A stretch of DNA of 64,000 nt from a bacterium (GCA_905221345.1 CAJNCW010000004.1:181695-245694); one strand, 5' to 3'. Positions 1-8,531 are shown, counted from the first letter of the stretch. The notes: generated by a model from the letters alone, not told the origin. Numbers and translations: made by a program.

Positions 1-129
1 GCTGTCGATAAGTTTAGTCTCGTCATTACACTCGTTTTAGCATTTTTCTTTCTACAAGATGTCCTGACGTTTAAAACAATCATTGGTTGTATACTGATTA
101 CGATTGGGACCTTGGTGATGATTTTGTAA
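1..129 (+). CDS. DMT/EamA-type transporter, C-terminal end (partial)
   Basis: Only the last 42 codons are in the window; the frame is open from base 1 to the TAA at 127-129. The tail has two very hydrophobic stretches (around SLVITLVLAFFFLQD and IIGCILITIGTLVMIL) separated by a short polar turn. That matches the final two helices of EamA-like drug/metabolite transporters, where the last helix ends within a few residues of the C-terminus. The substrate cannot be told from this fragment. It converges with the decayed gtf3 on the other strand. Confidence 0.55.
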   Translation, partial: AVDKFSLVITLVLAFFFLQDVLTFKTIIGCILITIGTLVMIL

Positions 130-156
130 TCATCTCCCCCTCCATATATGACTTTT

Positions 157-183
157 CCCAAAAAGTTAGATAGCTTTTTGGGG
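157..183 (+). terminator. Hairpin after the EamA-type gene
   Basis: The 9-base arms cccaaaaag and ctttttggg pair perfectly around an 8-base loop, 27 bases after the stop codon. The tail is only moderately T-rich (tattttgtt), so termination is likely but not certain. Confidence 0.5.
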
Positions 184-284
184 TATTTTGTTATGTCTAA
201 ATTTATAAGTACAGGGAATCAACTTCAAGCGTCTATCAAAAAGAATTGAGACTGAACTTTCAAATACTTATTGAACATCAAAAA

Positions 285-309
285 GGAGGGAACCAAATTG
301 GTTCCCTCC
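285..309 (-). terminator. Terminator behind the gtf3 pseudogene
   Basis: A 25-base perfect palindrome with 12-base arms (ggagggaaccaa / ttggttccctcc). On the minus strand it is followed at once by TTTTTG, so it would end a transcript coming from the gtf3 remnant. Confidence 0.65.
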
Positions 310-318
310 AAGATGTGG

Positions 319-350
319 TTTTTCATCAACCCATTACAGTTGATAAAAAA
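319..350. other. Second hairpin in the 130-432 spacer
   Basis: Arms tttttcatcaac and gttgataaaaaa pair around an 8-base loop with one mismatch. The arms begin and end in T and A runs, so it could act on either strand. With the two neighbouring hairpins it accounts for most of the 303-base gene-free stretch between the EamA-type gene and gtf3. I see no small ORF with a ribosome site there. Confidence 0.45.
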
Positions 351-432
351 CTAATTATCTAAGATGGCTAACTTCGACTTGAAATTTTGCCTTTCTAAAT
401 CTGAATGTGGTAAACCGATAACCGACTTTTGA

Positions 433-1445
433 CTAATCTAAGAGCATCATGGAATCAATAAACAATTTCTTTGTGAAATAACCGTTTTTAATTAAGTAAG
501 CTGTGTATTTTGCTCTTGTGACCATTTGATCATACTCTTCTGCCGTACATTCCTGAACCACGCGGCTAGCTTCTTCCAAACTGGACACGACAAAGCCCAA
601 ACCTTTCTCACGGATATAGTCCTAGTCCGCATTAGAAAGATAGTCTGGCACAACCACAGGATTACCCACGGCCAGATAAGTTGTCAACTTATAAAAAACA
701 TTTTCTTTGTAGTAGTCACGCTCTTCCGCAGGATTTTCGGAATTTCCCCATACTAGGCCAAAACCTCCTCCTTTAGACAACTCCAACAATAATTCCTGCT
801 GAGTTCGCCACCCTTCAAGATGGACTTTGGAATAATCTACTCCCTCTGCTCTCGTAGCATAAACATGAAGGGGGGGGGTACTGTGTTTCCAGTCAACAAT
901 ATGTGGAAAACGAGATGGGTCTCCTGAGAAGATTAATTTTTCTCAAATTTTGGAGTATAGAGTTCCAAACCATGGGGAAGATCCCAAAGTTTTTGAACAA
1001 CGTAGTTCTTGACGGTTAATCCATCTGAAACGAGTTTCTGGTACATTTGTTCTGATGGTACTACCACCACATCACACTTGTTGTACATGTCAATGTGGGC
1101 CCTCATAAGATAATAATTGCTCTCAAACATTAGTGGCTGAACGTCATGGATAAACATCACCATTTTCACATGAGAAAGTTTTAACTTTTCTACCAAGTGA
1201 TTGTCCCATTCAACACTATTCCATGAAGGAGATTGGAAAAAAACGACATCTCCGTAAGATACCCCCGCGACAATCCCATCCATCCGCGAGTTCAGTTCTT
1301 CCCACGGTTCATGGCTTGCATCATAAAAATAGATCCCCAGCTCATTAACTCCAAACTCTCGAACAATTTTCATGACATTGTTCTGCGCCATTAAGGCCAC
1401 ACTCGTTGATGCTTGCCCAAATAAATTTGTGAAATGTACTTTCAT
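433..1445 (-). pseudogene. gtf3: Decayed Gtf3-type glucosyltransferase of an SRR adhesin glycosylation pathway
   Basis: The reading frame from 1445 (MKVHFTNLFGQ) resembles Gtf3/Nss enzymes, which add glucose to the GlcNAc-modified serine-rich adhesins (Fap1, GspB, PsrP). It stops at 933 after KFEKN. One extra A in the run at 926-930 would continue as KFEKKLIFSGDPSRFPH and run through the GGGFGLVWG region to a natural TAG at 433-435. There is a second lesion in that continuation: an in-frame TAG between SNAD and DYIREKG near 623. Restored length is about 337 residues, normal for the family. The run of nine G at 870-878 is in frame. Two independent lesions argue for real decay and not a sequencing slip. 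The gene lies apart from the other SRR remnants, on the far side of ruvB. Confidence 0.8.
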
Positions 1446-1547
1446 TTAAGTATATAATTTTTTGCACCTTTAGATTTTTCTGTTTATCTTGTGATGACTA
1501 GAAGCTCACATATAGAATTCTTATGTGATTAAGTCACTCACTTCTTT

Positions 1548-2111
1548 TTAGACATTTGAGAAAGTCAGATTTTTCCATTTTTCTTGCCAATTTTTCTTGG
1601 ACAACCGCTCTTGATAGAGTTTCATCCTTTCCTCATTATCTAGGAAATGAGGAGTCGGGTGAACTTGAAACTTTAAAATATCCTCGAGACCATAGGGGGA
1701 AAAGAGCTCTAAAATGGAATCTTCATTCAAGCGAAGCCCTACCGCCGTGCAGCGTTCTGGATACTTACTCATAGCATCACGAGCACTTGTGTAGGGCGTA
1801 GTGTGGGGACTGTGCAGATGCATATAGACCTGATTTTTCAATTCCCACAGATACTGGGGGAAATCCCCTTTCAGCTTGCTCTCTATGCCCAACGTATCTT
1901 CGTAAGAGATGGCTGGATCAAAGAAAATTACATCCACATCTGTTTCATGGTCAAAAGGGGATTTCTCTGACAAGAGATTCCAGATAAAATTTCTAACAGA
2001 ACCTGCTGCCAACCACGAGTCTTGCAGACCAAGGTCTCGGATGATGGTCAGAATAGCCATCATATCAGGATTTTCTCTAACACTATCTAGGATTTCTTGC
2101 TCATTTTTCAT
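1548..2111 (-). CDS. Nucleotidyltransferase family protein (DUF925-like)
   Basis: 187 residues when started at the ATG at 2111 (MKNEQEILD); an in-frame ATG three codons earlier (2120) is also possible. Both starts lie inside the end of ruvB, so the two genes overlap and are probably translationally coupled. The motif [11 protein letters not shown] followed by [10 protein letters not shown] fits the nucleotidyltransferase fold (a GS motif, then paired aspartates for metal). It resembles the family NTP_transf_6, whose physiological substrate is not established. The rest ([20 protein letters not shown]) also agrees with that family. No terminator is visible directly behind it. Confidence 0.75.
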   Translation of the reverse strand: MKNEQEILDSVRENPDMMAILTIIRDLGLQDSWLAAGSVRNFIWNLLSEKSPFDHETDVDVIFFDPAISYEDTLGIESKLKGDFPQYLWELKNQVYMHLHSPHTTPYTSARDAMSKYPERCTAVGLRLNEDSILELFSPYGLEDILKFQVHPTPHFLDNEERMKLYQERLSKKNWQEKWKNLTFSNV

Positions 2112-3099
2112 TGTACTCATAGCCCAAATGTTCGTAGGCCTTAGCCGTTGCAACCCGTCCAGACCGTGTCCGCATGATAAAACCTTTTTGGATGAGGTAG
2201 GGCTCGTACATGTCCTCCACCGTCTCACGCTCCTCGGCAATATTAACAGAAAGAGTTCCTAGACCGACAGGACCACCACCGTACATCTCAATCATAGTAC
2301 GAAGGATTTTTTGGTCCACATAGTCTAACCCTTCATGGTCTACATCCAGCATGGTCAAGGCCTTATCCGTAATCACATCATCAATTAAGCCATCCCCCAT
2401 AATCTGGGCAAAATCGCGCACGCGCTTGAGGAGACGATTGGCGATACGGGGAGTTCCTCGACTGCGTAAGGCCAGCTCAGCAGCTGCCTCATGGGTGATT
2501 TCCATCTCAAAAATATCTGCCGTCCGCTCGACAATTTCCGTCAAGTCAGCATGGGCATAGTATTCCATATGACCTGTAATCCCAAAACGTGCTCTCAGAG
2601 GATTAGAAAGCATTCCAGCACGAGTCGTCGCACCAATCAAGGTAAAAGGTGGTAAGTCCAGGTGAACACTGCGACTGCCTTCCCCCGCACCAATCATAAT
2701 ATCAATGTAGAAGTCCTCCATGGCACTGTAAAGCACCTCTTCCACCGACATGGGCAAGCGATGAATCTCGTCAATAAAGAGGACATCTCCAGGCTCCAAG
2801 TCATTCAAAATCGCTACCAGATCACCCGCTTTTTCGATAACAGGACCAGACGTTTGCTTAAGATTGACTCCCAGTTCATTAGCAATGACAAAAGCCATGG
2901 TTGTTTTCCCAAGTCCTGGAGGGCCAAACAAAAGAACATGGTCCAGCGCCTCATCACGCATTTTGGCAGCCTTGATAAAGATTTGGAGCTGGTCCTTAAC
3001 CTTATTCTGCCCGATATATTCACGTAAGTATTGAGGACGGAGCGTACGTTCAACTAACTCCTCATCCCCCATTATTTCATTATCTAAAATTCTACTCAT
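2101..3099 (-). CDS. ruvB: Holliday junction branch migration ATPase RuvB
   Basis: 332 residues. RuvB forms the hexameric AAA+ motor that, with RuvA, drives branch migration of Holliday junctions. Visible motifs are Walker [10 protein letters not shown], Walker B DEIHR, sensor GATTRAG, and a C-terminal winged helix ending in [17 protein letters not shown] place the start at MSRILDNE (3099): upstream codons in the same frame encode no conserved RuvB sequence, and the promoter -10 lies only 6 bases before this ATG. ruvA is present elsewhere in the window (53.9 kb), so the two subunits are encoded apart, as in other streptococci. Confidence 0.97.
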   Translation of the reverse strand: MSRILDNEIMGDEELVERTLRPQYLREYIGQNKVKDQLQIFIKAAKMRDEALDHVLLFGPPGLGKTTMAFVIANELGVNLKQTSGPVIEKAGDLVAILNDLEPGDVLFIDEIHRLPMSVEEVLYSAMEDFYIDIMIGAGEGSRSVHLDLPPFTLIGATTRAGMLSNPLRARFGITGHMEYYAHADLTEIVERTADIFEMEITHEAAAELALRSRGTPRIANRLLKRVRDFAQIMGDGLIDDVITDKALTMLDVDHEGLDYVDQKILRTMIEMYGGGPVGLGTLSVNIAEERETVEDMYEPYLIQKGFIMRTRSGRVATAKAYEHLGYEYNEK

Positions 3100-3105
3100 A
3101 TTCCT

Positions 3106-3134
3106 ATTATAGCAAAAATCCAAGCCACAAACAA
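3106..3134 (-). promoter_or_regulatory. Promoter of ruvB, predicted to give a leaderless mRNA
   Basis: On the minus strand: TTGTTT, 17 bases, then TGCTATAAT (an extended -10), then AGGAAT and the ruvB ATG. A start 7 bases after the -10 falls on the A of the ATG. The -35 overlaps the T-tract of the former csRNA terminator next to it. Confidence 0.7.
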
Positions 3135-3149
3135 AAAAGCCACCTGATT

Positions 3150-3511
3150 GGCACTGCACCCATAAAATGAGACACAAGAAAACACTCCTGTTGAATTCTA
3201 GTAAACTAGAAACAGGAGTGTTTTGTTATGGTCAAAAAAGCATATTCGGTAGAAACTAAATTAACCTGCATTGAAATGAAGAAAGCAGGTAAGTCCAATA
3301 AGGTTATCATGGAGGCTCTGGGTATCAAAAATGTTAGTCAGGTCAAAACCTGGTGGCGTTGGTATCAGAATGATCAACTGCACCGTTTCCATCAACCTGT
3401 AGGGAAACAGTATACCTACGGTAAAGGAATGGAACAGCTATCTGAAGTGGAACAACTACGCCTACAGGTGGAATTGCTAAAAAAGTATCGGAGCTTGGTA
3501 AGGTCATCGAC
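3150..3511 (+). mobile_element. Left IS copy, truncated (IS3/IS150-like)
   Basis: Carries the left terminal repeat, a strong hairpin at 3179-3224 (14-base perfect arms aaaacactcctgtt / aacaggagtgtttt) just before orfA, and orfA itself up to base 3511. There the match to the right copy (7298-8531) ends abruptly and SRR-adhesin sequence begins. orfB and the right end are missing. The hairpin before orfA is also in the right copy and probably shields the transposase gene from outside transcription. Confidence 0.85.
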
Positions 3512-3740
3512 CAGCACTTCAGTAAGTGCTAGCACGTCAGCGAGCGCACCAGCTTCGACAATGGCAACTTCAGTTTCTTTTGAAACAGCAATTGGTAGAC
3601 AATCAAACGATTCTAAATCAGCTAAACAACTGCCAAACACAGGTGAAGAGTCATCCGACTCAAATGCTTTAATAGGAGCATTCTTTGGAACGATAGGAAT
3701 TGGCCTTGTTGCTAGACGTCGAAAACGCGATGGTAAGTAG
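3228..3740 (+). pseudogene. Chimeric ORF: IS orfA fused in frame to the LPXTG tail of a serine-rich repeat adhesin
   Basis: Residues 1 to about 94 are the helix-turn-helix OrfA of the IS (MVKKAYSVETKL...). From about codon 95 the ORF is Ser/Thr/Ala-rich (STSVSASTSAS) and ends in a sortase sorting signal: LPNTGEE, a hydrophobic stretch ALIGAFFGTIGIGLVA, then RRRKRDGK. This is the C-terminal end of a PsrP/Fap1/GspB-class adhesin. The adhesin's signal peptide, binding region and nearly all of its repeats are gone. Without a signal peptide the product could not be exported and anchored, so I call it a remnant although the frame is open. A strong terminator follows. Confidence 0.85.
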
Positions 3741-3775
3741 TTTGTGCAACTAAGATTTGTAAAAAAATGATATCT

Positions 3776-3812
3776 GAAAAGTCCTTTGAAACTTTTTTTC
3801 AAAGGACTTTTC
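3776..3812 (+). terminator. Terminator of the SRR adhesin gene
   Basis: 16-base perfect arms (gaaaagtcctttgaaa / tttcaaaggacttttc) around ctttt. It sits 36 bases after the adhesin stop codon, where such genes normally end. Confidence 0.8.
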
Positions 3813-3972
3813 TAGCATAAAAAAAGCTAGAATATATTTTTTGAAGGTTGAAATAATATGGAGGAAAAGGTATAATGATAGGAAAGGAAAACGAGAAAAT
3901 GTAGAAAATACAAGAAATTTTATAAATAAATGTTAGGGTTGCAATAGTTGCTACAGACGATGAGGAAAAGAT

Positions 3973-5517
3973 TTGGAAGAAAAGAAAAATAAATTAAGTA
4001 GTAGTGATTGGTCTAGGAAGAAAGCCATTGTTTTAGCTGCAGACTTTGCTTATATAAATCAAGTGGTTCCGCCTGTTTTACATCAATTAGAAGAAAAAGC
4101 TAATCTATATTTAGATATCAATCATGGTCAAGAGGTTCAGTCAGTTTTAGAAAAAATGCAAAAAAATGATGTGCCTATTCTTTCTTTTTTGTCAACCAAA
4201 CATGGAGAATACGGCCAAAGAGTAGTGGATTCTCTAGCTGGGATGATAGAATCGATTCAAGATTATCAGCAAAATGATAGATTTACGAAAAATTTAGAAC
4301 CTCAATTTCACGCTTTGACCTTTACAGCCTCTCAAGAACTGGAGGGTCTAGGAAATTTGGCAACCGAGTGCCCTGAAATCGCTTTTCACATTGCTGCTTG
4401 GACGGATATGGGCTCAAAACTATATGCATTATCTCAGAAACATGAGAATATTTATCTGTATCCTGCTATCTCTAGAGATGAGTTTGAGAGACTTAAAAAC
4501 CAGATGGATGTCTACCTCGATATTAACTTGGAGAATTCGACAAGTGATATTGTGGCAGAAATTGCAAGTCTTTCCAAACCAATGTTAGCTTTTTATAAAT
4601 CTCAAAACGGCTGTCATGGTCAACGATTGTATTCTAGCGAACATCCAGAACAGATGCTGGCAGATCTTCGATCGATGCTGGCAGGAAATGCTTTAAAAGA
4701 ACAGAGTAAGTTTCCAGAAGTTAAAGGGATTGATGCACCCCTTGACTATGTTATTAAAAATAATGCTTCTTTGATCCGTTTTGGGGATGGGAAAATCAAT
4801 CTCCTTGCAGGGCATTCAATCCCTTATCAAGATTATGATGAAGAATTAGTAAGTACAATGAGAGAGATTATTTCTCTTCCCTCTAGCGAAGACACCGTAA
4901 TATGTCTGCCAGATATCTTCCAGAATCGCTTTATTTTTACTTGGTGGGCTATTGATTTTTGGAAAATTCATTTGGATCACTATGCGGATTTTTATCAATC
5001 TTTTTCTAGTGATTCCTGGTATGGATCGACCTTTGTTTCACGCCCGTATATTGATTTTGAAGATAAAACTCAAGCAAACGAGCAATTTGCTAAGCTGAAG
5101 TCTATATGGAAGGGGCGTGATCTTCTCTTAATAGAAGGTGCAACTTCACGTTCGGGTGTAGGGAATGATCTCTTTGCTGATGCTAAGTCGATTCAGCGAA
5201 TTATTTGCCCGTCACATAGTGCTTATTCACGTGTTGATGAAATCGAAAAGGAAATTTATAAACACGCAAATGGACGCTTGATTCTCTGTACGCTGGGTCC
5301 TACTGCTAAAGTACTGGCCTATCGCCTAACGAAAAACGGCTATCAGGTACTTGATATTGGTCATATAGATTCTGAGTATGAGTGGATGAAGATGGGAGCA
5401 AAAACCAAAATCAAATTCAACCATAAGCATACTGCGGAGTATAATTTTGATCAAGATATTGAATTTATCGAAGATGAAACCTATACAAGCCAAATCGTGG
5501 CTGATTTATTAAAATAA
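3973..5517 (+). CDS. SRR adhesin glycosyltransferase with C-terminal DUF1792 (GT-D) domain; GT8 part apparently deleted
   Basis: 514 residues from a TTG start at 3973, chosen because gaggaaaag lies 7 bases upstream and no ATG fits. Residues about 255-510 match DUF1792, the GT-D domain that extends O-glycans on SRR adhesins: SLIRFGDGKINLL, EGATSRSGVGNDLF, and DIGHIDSEYEW with its D-x-E metal motif. Residues about 130-236 form a module (IYLYP...VYLDIN) also found at the C-terminus of the next protein. A partial extra copy (LYLDIN) sits at 47-100. The first 30 residues (AIVLAADFAYINQV) resemble the beginning of a GT8 domain, but the rest of GT8 is missing, so an internal deletion is likely. It is the first of two adjacent glycosyltransferase genes, with the accessory secY2 remnant behind them. 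Confidence 0.8.
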   Translation: MEEKKNKLSSSDWSRKKAIVLAADFAYINQVVPPVLHQLEEKANLYLDINHGQEVQSVLEKMQKNDVPILSFLSTKHGEYGQRVVDSLAGMIESIQDYQQNDRFTKNLEPQFHALTFTASQELEGLGNLATECPEIAFHIAAWTDMGSKLYALSQKHENIYLYPAISRDEFERLKNQMDVYLDINLENSTSDIVAEIASLSKPMLAFYKSQNGCHGQRLYSSEHPEQMLADLRSMLAGNALKEQSKFPEVKGIDAPLDYVIKNNASLIRFGDGKINLLAGHSIPYQDYDEELVSTMREIISLPSSEDTVICLPDIFQNRFIFTWWAIDFWKIHLDHYADFYQSFSSDSWYGSTFVSRPYIDFEDKTQANEQFAKLKSIWKGRDLLLIEGATSRSGVGNDLFADAKSIQRIICPSHSAYSRVDEIEKEIYKHANGRLILCTLGPTAKVLAYRLTKNGYQVLDIGHIDSEYEWMKMGAKTKIKFNHKHTAEYNFDQDIEFIEDETYTSQIVADLLK

Positions 5518-5537
5518 TGTTACATAAAGGAGAGAAA

Positions 5538-6770
5538 ATGAAAGAACATTCTGTTATTTTCGCAGGAGATTATGCCTATATTCGTCAGATTGAGACAGCA
5601 CTCAAATCTCTCTGCTACCATAATAGCCATGTCAAGGTCTATATCTTTAACCAGGATATTCCCCAGGAGTGGTTTCGCGCTCTCATACCGATAGTAAAGC
5701 AAATGGGCGGTGAGTTAGTGGATGTCAAGATGCTTGGGGACCAGTTCCAGATGAACTGGAGCAACAAATTGCCCCACATCAATCACATGACCTTTGCCCG
5801 TTATTTTATCCCTGATTTTGTCGAAGAGGACAAGGTTCTTTACTTGGATAGCGATCTGGTAGTGACGGCTGATTTGACGCCCCTCTTTGAATTGGACTTG
5901 GGGGAAAACTACCTAGCTGCCGCACCATCTTGTTTTGGAGTTGGAATTGGCTTTAATGCAGGTGTACTCTTGATCAATAACAAAAAATGGCGAGCAGAAG
6001 CTGTGAGGCAAAAGCTAGTTGATCTGACAGAGCGGGAACACCAACATGTGAGTGAAGGGGACCAGTCTATCCTCAATATGCTCTTTCATGATAGCTACAC
6101 TCCTCTGGACGAGAACTATAATTTTCAGATTGGTTTTGACAGTGGGGCTGCCTCATATGGACATAAATTTATCTTCCAGATCCCTTTGGAGCCTCTGCCG
6201 GCGATCTTGCATTTCCTCTCTCAAGACAAACCTTGGAATACTCATTCGGTCGGGCGTTTGCGTGAGGTTTGGTGGCACTATCATCTGATGGAGTGGTCTG
6301 CCATTACTGAAAAATGGCGTCAGGTCGGAATTGACTATCCAGTCACGGTCTACCAGCCAGTTATGACTTGTCTTAATTTGACCAATTCCTGTCATCTTGA
6401 GAAAATTGACTATCTGGTTCAAGCCTTGCCAGATGTGCATTTCTACATCGCAGCCTATACGACGATGGCGCCTGAACTCATGCTCTTGTCACGTTTTGAA
6501 AATGTTACCCTCTATCCCAACACCTTCCCTCTCTTGGTTGAGAAACTGATCCAGCAGACAGATATCTACCTTGATATTAACCACGATGACAAGTTGAGTG
6601 TTGTTTATGACTATGTTTCACGCTTTGATAAACCGATCTTGTGTTTTGAGAATACCCAATCCCAGGAACTACCTGAAAGTGCCTATGCAGGTATTTTCTC
6701 AGCAGAAAGACCGGAAGAAATGGTAGCAGCTCTGAAGGCTTATCTGGGGGACAAACCTCGCGAAAACTGA
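5538..6770 (+). CDS. GT8-family glycosyltransferase (SRR adhesin glycan extension)
   Basis: 410 residues from the ATG at 5538, preceded by aaaggagag. An earlier ATG at 5517 overlaps the previous stop but lacks a ribosome site. Residues about 1-265 are a GT8 retaining glycosyltransferase: FAGDYAYIRQIETAL at the nucleotide end, VLYLDSDLVV with the DxD motif, GFNAGVLLIN, and EGDQSILNML. Residues about 285-410 are a second module (FYIAAYTTM, VTLYPN, IYLDIN, ILCFEN) shared with the gene upstream. Such enzymes add sugars to the core glycan of PsrP/Fap1-like adhesins in the cytoplasm before SecA2/SecY2 export. Both export genes and the adhesin are damaged or absent here, so the enzyme may have lost its substrate. 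The frame itself is intact. Confidence 0.85.
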   Translation: MKEHSVIFAGDYAYIRQIETALKSLCYHNSHVKVYIFNQDIPQEWFRALIPIVKQMGGELVDVKMLGDQFQMNWSNKLPHINHMTFARYFIPDFVEEDKVLYLDSDLVVTADLTPLFELDLGENYLAAAPSCFGVGIGFNAGVLLINNKKWRAEAVRQKLVDLTEREHQHVSEGDQSILNMLFHDSYTPLDENYNFQIGFDSGAASYGHKFIFQIPLEPLPAILHFLSQDKPWNTHSVGRLREVWWHYHLMEWSAITEKWRQVGIDYPVTVYQPVMTCLNLTNSCHLEKIDYLVQALPDVHFYIAAYTTMAPELMLLSRFENVTLYPNTFPLLVEKLIQQTDIYLDINHDDKLSVVYDYVSRFDKPILCFENTQSQELPESAYAGIFSAERPEEMVAALKAYLGDKPREN

Positions 6771-6858
6771 GATGAGAATTTGAAAATTCTAAGATAAAAG
6801 GGTTGGATTGTTCCCGTCTGATAGGATAATTGAAGGATAAAAATGAAAAGGAGGAGCT

Positions 6859-7297
6859 AGTGAAAAAATTTCGTTCATCGATAGCAGTAAAAAAGGGATG
6901 CCCACCCTATTTTTGCTCTTTATTTATGTGCTTGGAAGTCGTATCGCTCTTCCCTTTGTTGACCTCAATAATCGAAATTTTCTCGGAGGGAGCGCAGCCT
7001 ATCTGGATTTTTCAGTAGCCCTGACTGGTGGAAATCTTCGTAGCCTCTCTCTCTTTTCAATCGGGCTTTCCCCCTGGATGTCAGCTATGATTTTATGGCT
7101 GATGTTTTCCTTTTCAAAAAAACTGGGCTTAAACTCAGTTTCTTCAGAAGTCTAGGATAGACGGAAAATGTATTTGACGCTAGGGATTGCCTTGATTCAG
7201 GCCTTGGCCTTGACTACAAACCTTCCTGTTCAAGCTCCCTACAATCCCTTCTTGGTCTTTCTCCTCAATACCAGTCTCTTGGTTGCGGGGACCTTCG
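6859..7297 (+). pseudogene. secY2: Broken and truncated secY2 (accessory Sec channel)
   Basis: SecY2 is the channel of the accessory Sec system that exports SRR adhesins. The start is GTG at 6859 behind aaggaggag, reading [14 protein letters not shown] missing base just before the ATG at 6898 shifts the frame; the sequence then continues as [19 protein letters not shown] and [14 protein letters not shown] at 7153-7155 replaces the expected Gln before DRRKMYLTL, and further hydrophobic SecY2 sequence follows until the right IS begins at 7298. So there are three lesions: frameshift, stop and truncation. About one third of the gene remains. Its position behind the adhesin tail and two glycosyltransferases is canonical. 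Confidence 0.85.
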
Positions 7298-7362
7298 GCA
7301 CTGCACCCATAACAAAACACTCCTGTTGAATTCTGGTAAACTAGAAACAGGAGTGTTTTGTT

Positions 7363-7653
7363 ATGGTCAAAAAAGCGTATTCGGTAGAAACTAAGTTGAC
7401 CTGCATTGAAATGAAGAAAGCAGGTAAGTCCAATAAGGTTATCATGGAGGCTCTGGGCATCAAAAATGTTAGTCAGGCCAAAAACTGGTGGCGTTGGTAT
7501 CAGAATGATCAACTGCACCGTTTCCATCAACCTGTAGGGAAACAGTATACCTACGGTAAAGGAATGGAACAGCTATCTGAAGTGGAACAACTACGCCTAC
7601 AGGTGGAATTGCTAAAAAAGTATCGGAGCTTGGTAAGGTCATCGACAAAGTAA
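7363..7653 (+). CDS. IS3-family transposase OrfA
   Basis: 96 residues, a helix-turn-helix protein (KLTCIEMKKAGKSNKVIMEALGI) that binds the IS ends. It ends in SSTK shortly after the slippery A6G site. If ribosomes slip there, it becomes the N-terminal part of the full OrfAB transposase. It is nearly identical to the orfA part of the left copy, with a few substitutions (for example VKTW versus AKNW). Confidence 0.9.
   Translation: MVKKAYSVETKLTCIEMKKAGKSNKVIMEALGIKNVSQAKNWWRWYQNDQLHRFHQPVGKQYTYGKGMEQLSEVEQLRLQVELLKKYRSLVRSSTK
7614..7620 (+). other. Programmed -1 frameshift heptamer A AAA AAG
   Basis: In the orfA frame the codons read CTA AAA AAG, giving the X XXY YYZ arrangement. A -1 slip enters the orfB frame (VSELGKVIDKVTLIKLVEEY) with no stop before 8490. 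This is how IS3-family elements make the OrfAB fusion, about 376 residues here. Confidence 0.8.
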
Positions 7654-7667
7654 CTCTTATCAAGCTG

Positions 7668-8492
7668 GTGGAAGAATATAAGAAACTCTACCCTGTCTCC
7701 GTCATTCTGGACTGTTTTGGTATCAAACGATCCACTTTCTACCGTTGGAAAGCAGAAGGTGAAAAAACTAAGCAAAGGGACGAAGTTATAGAAAAAATAG
7801 AGCGAATCTGTATGGAAAATCAGTTTATCTACGGCTACCGTGCCATCACTCGATTGCTAAAGAAGAGGTATAACCTTGTCATCAATCCTAAAAAGGTTTA
7901 TCGTATCATGAGGGAGAATGGTTGGCTCTGCCGTATCCGTCCCAAGAAGGGACCTAAATTAGGGAAGCCTTACCATGTAACAGACAATAAGCTGAATCGT
8001 GATTTTCAGGCAGACAAGCCTATGGAGAAGCTTGTCACAGATATCACCTACCTCTACTTTGGAAACTGTAGACTTTATCTATCTTCGATCATGGATCTCT
8101 ATAATCGTGAAATTGTGGCTTATACCATCTCCGATTGCCAAGATACGGACTTTGTGCTCGATACACTTCATCAACTTGAACTACCTCAAGGAGTACTTTT
8201 ACACAGCGACCAGGGATCTGTCTACACCTCAAAAGCCTACTATCAAGCTTGTACAGAAAAAGGCATCACTCGCTCTATGTCCCGAAAAGGAACACCAGCA
8301 GATAATACCTGTATCGAATGGTTCCATTCTGTTCTCAAGTCTGAAACCCTCTATCTCCATAAATGGAGAAACTTAACTAAAGATAGTATAACAGAAATTG
8401 TCAAAAATTACATCATATTTTATAATGAAACTAGAATTCAACAGAAATTAAATGACCAATCTCCTGTAGATTACAGAAAACTGGTCGCATAA
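7668..8492 (+). CDS. IS3-family transposase OrfB (DDE catalytic domain)
   Basis: 274 residues from a GTG at 7668; it is probably made mainly as the OrfAB fusion. The DDE triad is visible: D in VTDITYLYF, D in LHSDQGSVYTS, and E in DNTCIEWFHSVLKSE, with family spacing. An HTH_21-like region (RAITRLLKKRYNL) precedes the rve-type integrase core. The frame is intact, so this copy may still supply transposase in trans. Confidence 0.92.
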   Translation: MEEYKKLYPVSVILDCFGIKRSTFYRWKAEGEKTKQRDEVIEKIERICMENQFIYGYRAITRLLKKRYNLVINPKKVYRIMRENGWLCRIRPKKGPKLGKPYHVTDNKLNRDFQADKPMEKLVTDITYLYFGNCRLYLSSIMDLYNREIVAYTISDCQDTDFVLDTLHQLELPQGVLLHSDQGSVYTSKAYYQACTEKGITRSMSRKGTPADNTCIEWFHSVLKSETLYLHKWRNLTKDSITEIVKNYIIFYNETRIQQKLNDQSPVDYRKLVA

Positions 8493-8531
8493 GAGGGGTT
8501 TTCTCTTGTCCCATTATTGGGGTGCAGTGCC

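Larger units (their letters stand above)
7298..8531 (+). mobile_element. Right IS copy, IS3 family (IS150-like group)
   Basis: 1,234 bases between terminal repeats GGCACTGCACCC (7298-7309) and its inverse (8520-8531). It carries orfA and orfB linked by a -1 frameshift site and has the same pre-orfA hairpin (7314-7359) as the left copy. Compared with the left copy, 12 bases are missing between the terminal repeat and this hairpin, which may cripple the left end. No direct repeat is seen at its inner boundary in secY2. Confidence 0.88.

Noticed and set aside
526..756. 76-aa plus-strand ORF
   Set aside because: It is antisense to the restored gtf3 frame and has no ribosome site or recognisable protein features.
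870..878. Run of nine G inside gtf3 as the inactivating or phase-variable lesion
   Set aside because: With nine bases the frame reads on correctly (STPPLHVYATR). The lesions are the A-run at 926-930 and the TAG near 623. The run could still vary in length between cells, but nothing here shows it.
3416..3802. 128-aa minus-strand ORF over the adhesin tail
   Set aside because: Shadow of the Ser-rich tail and LPXTG region, and it runs through the terminator.
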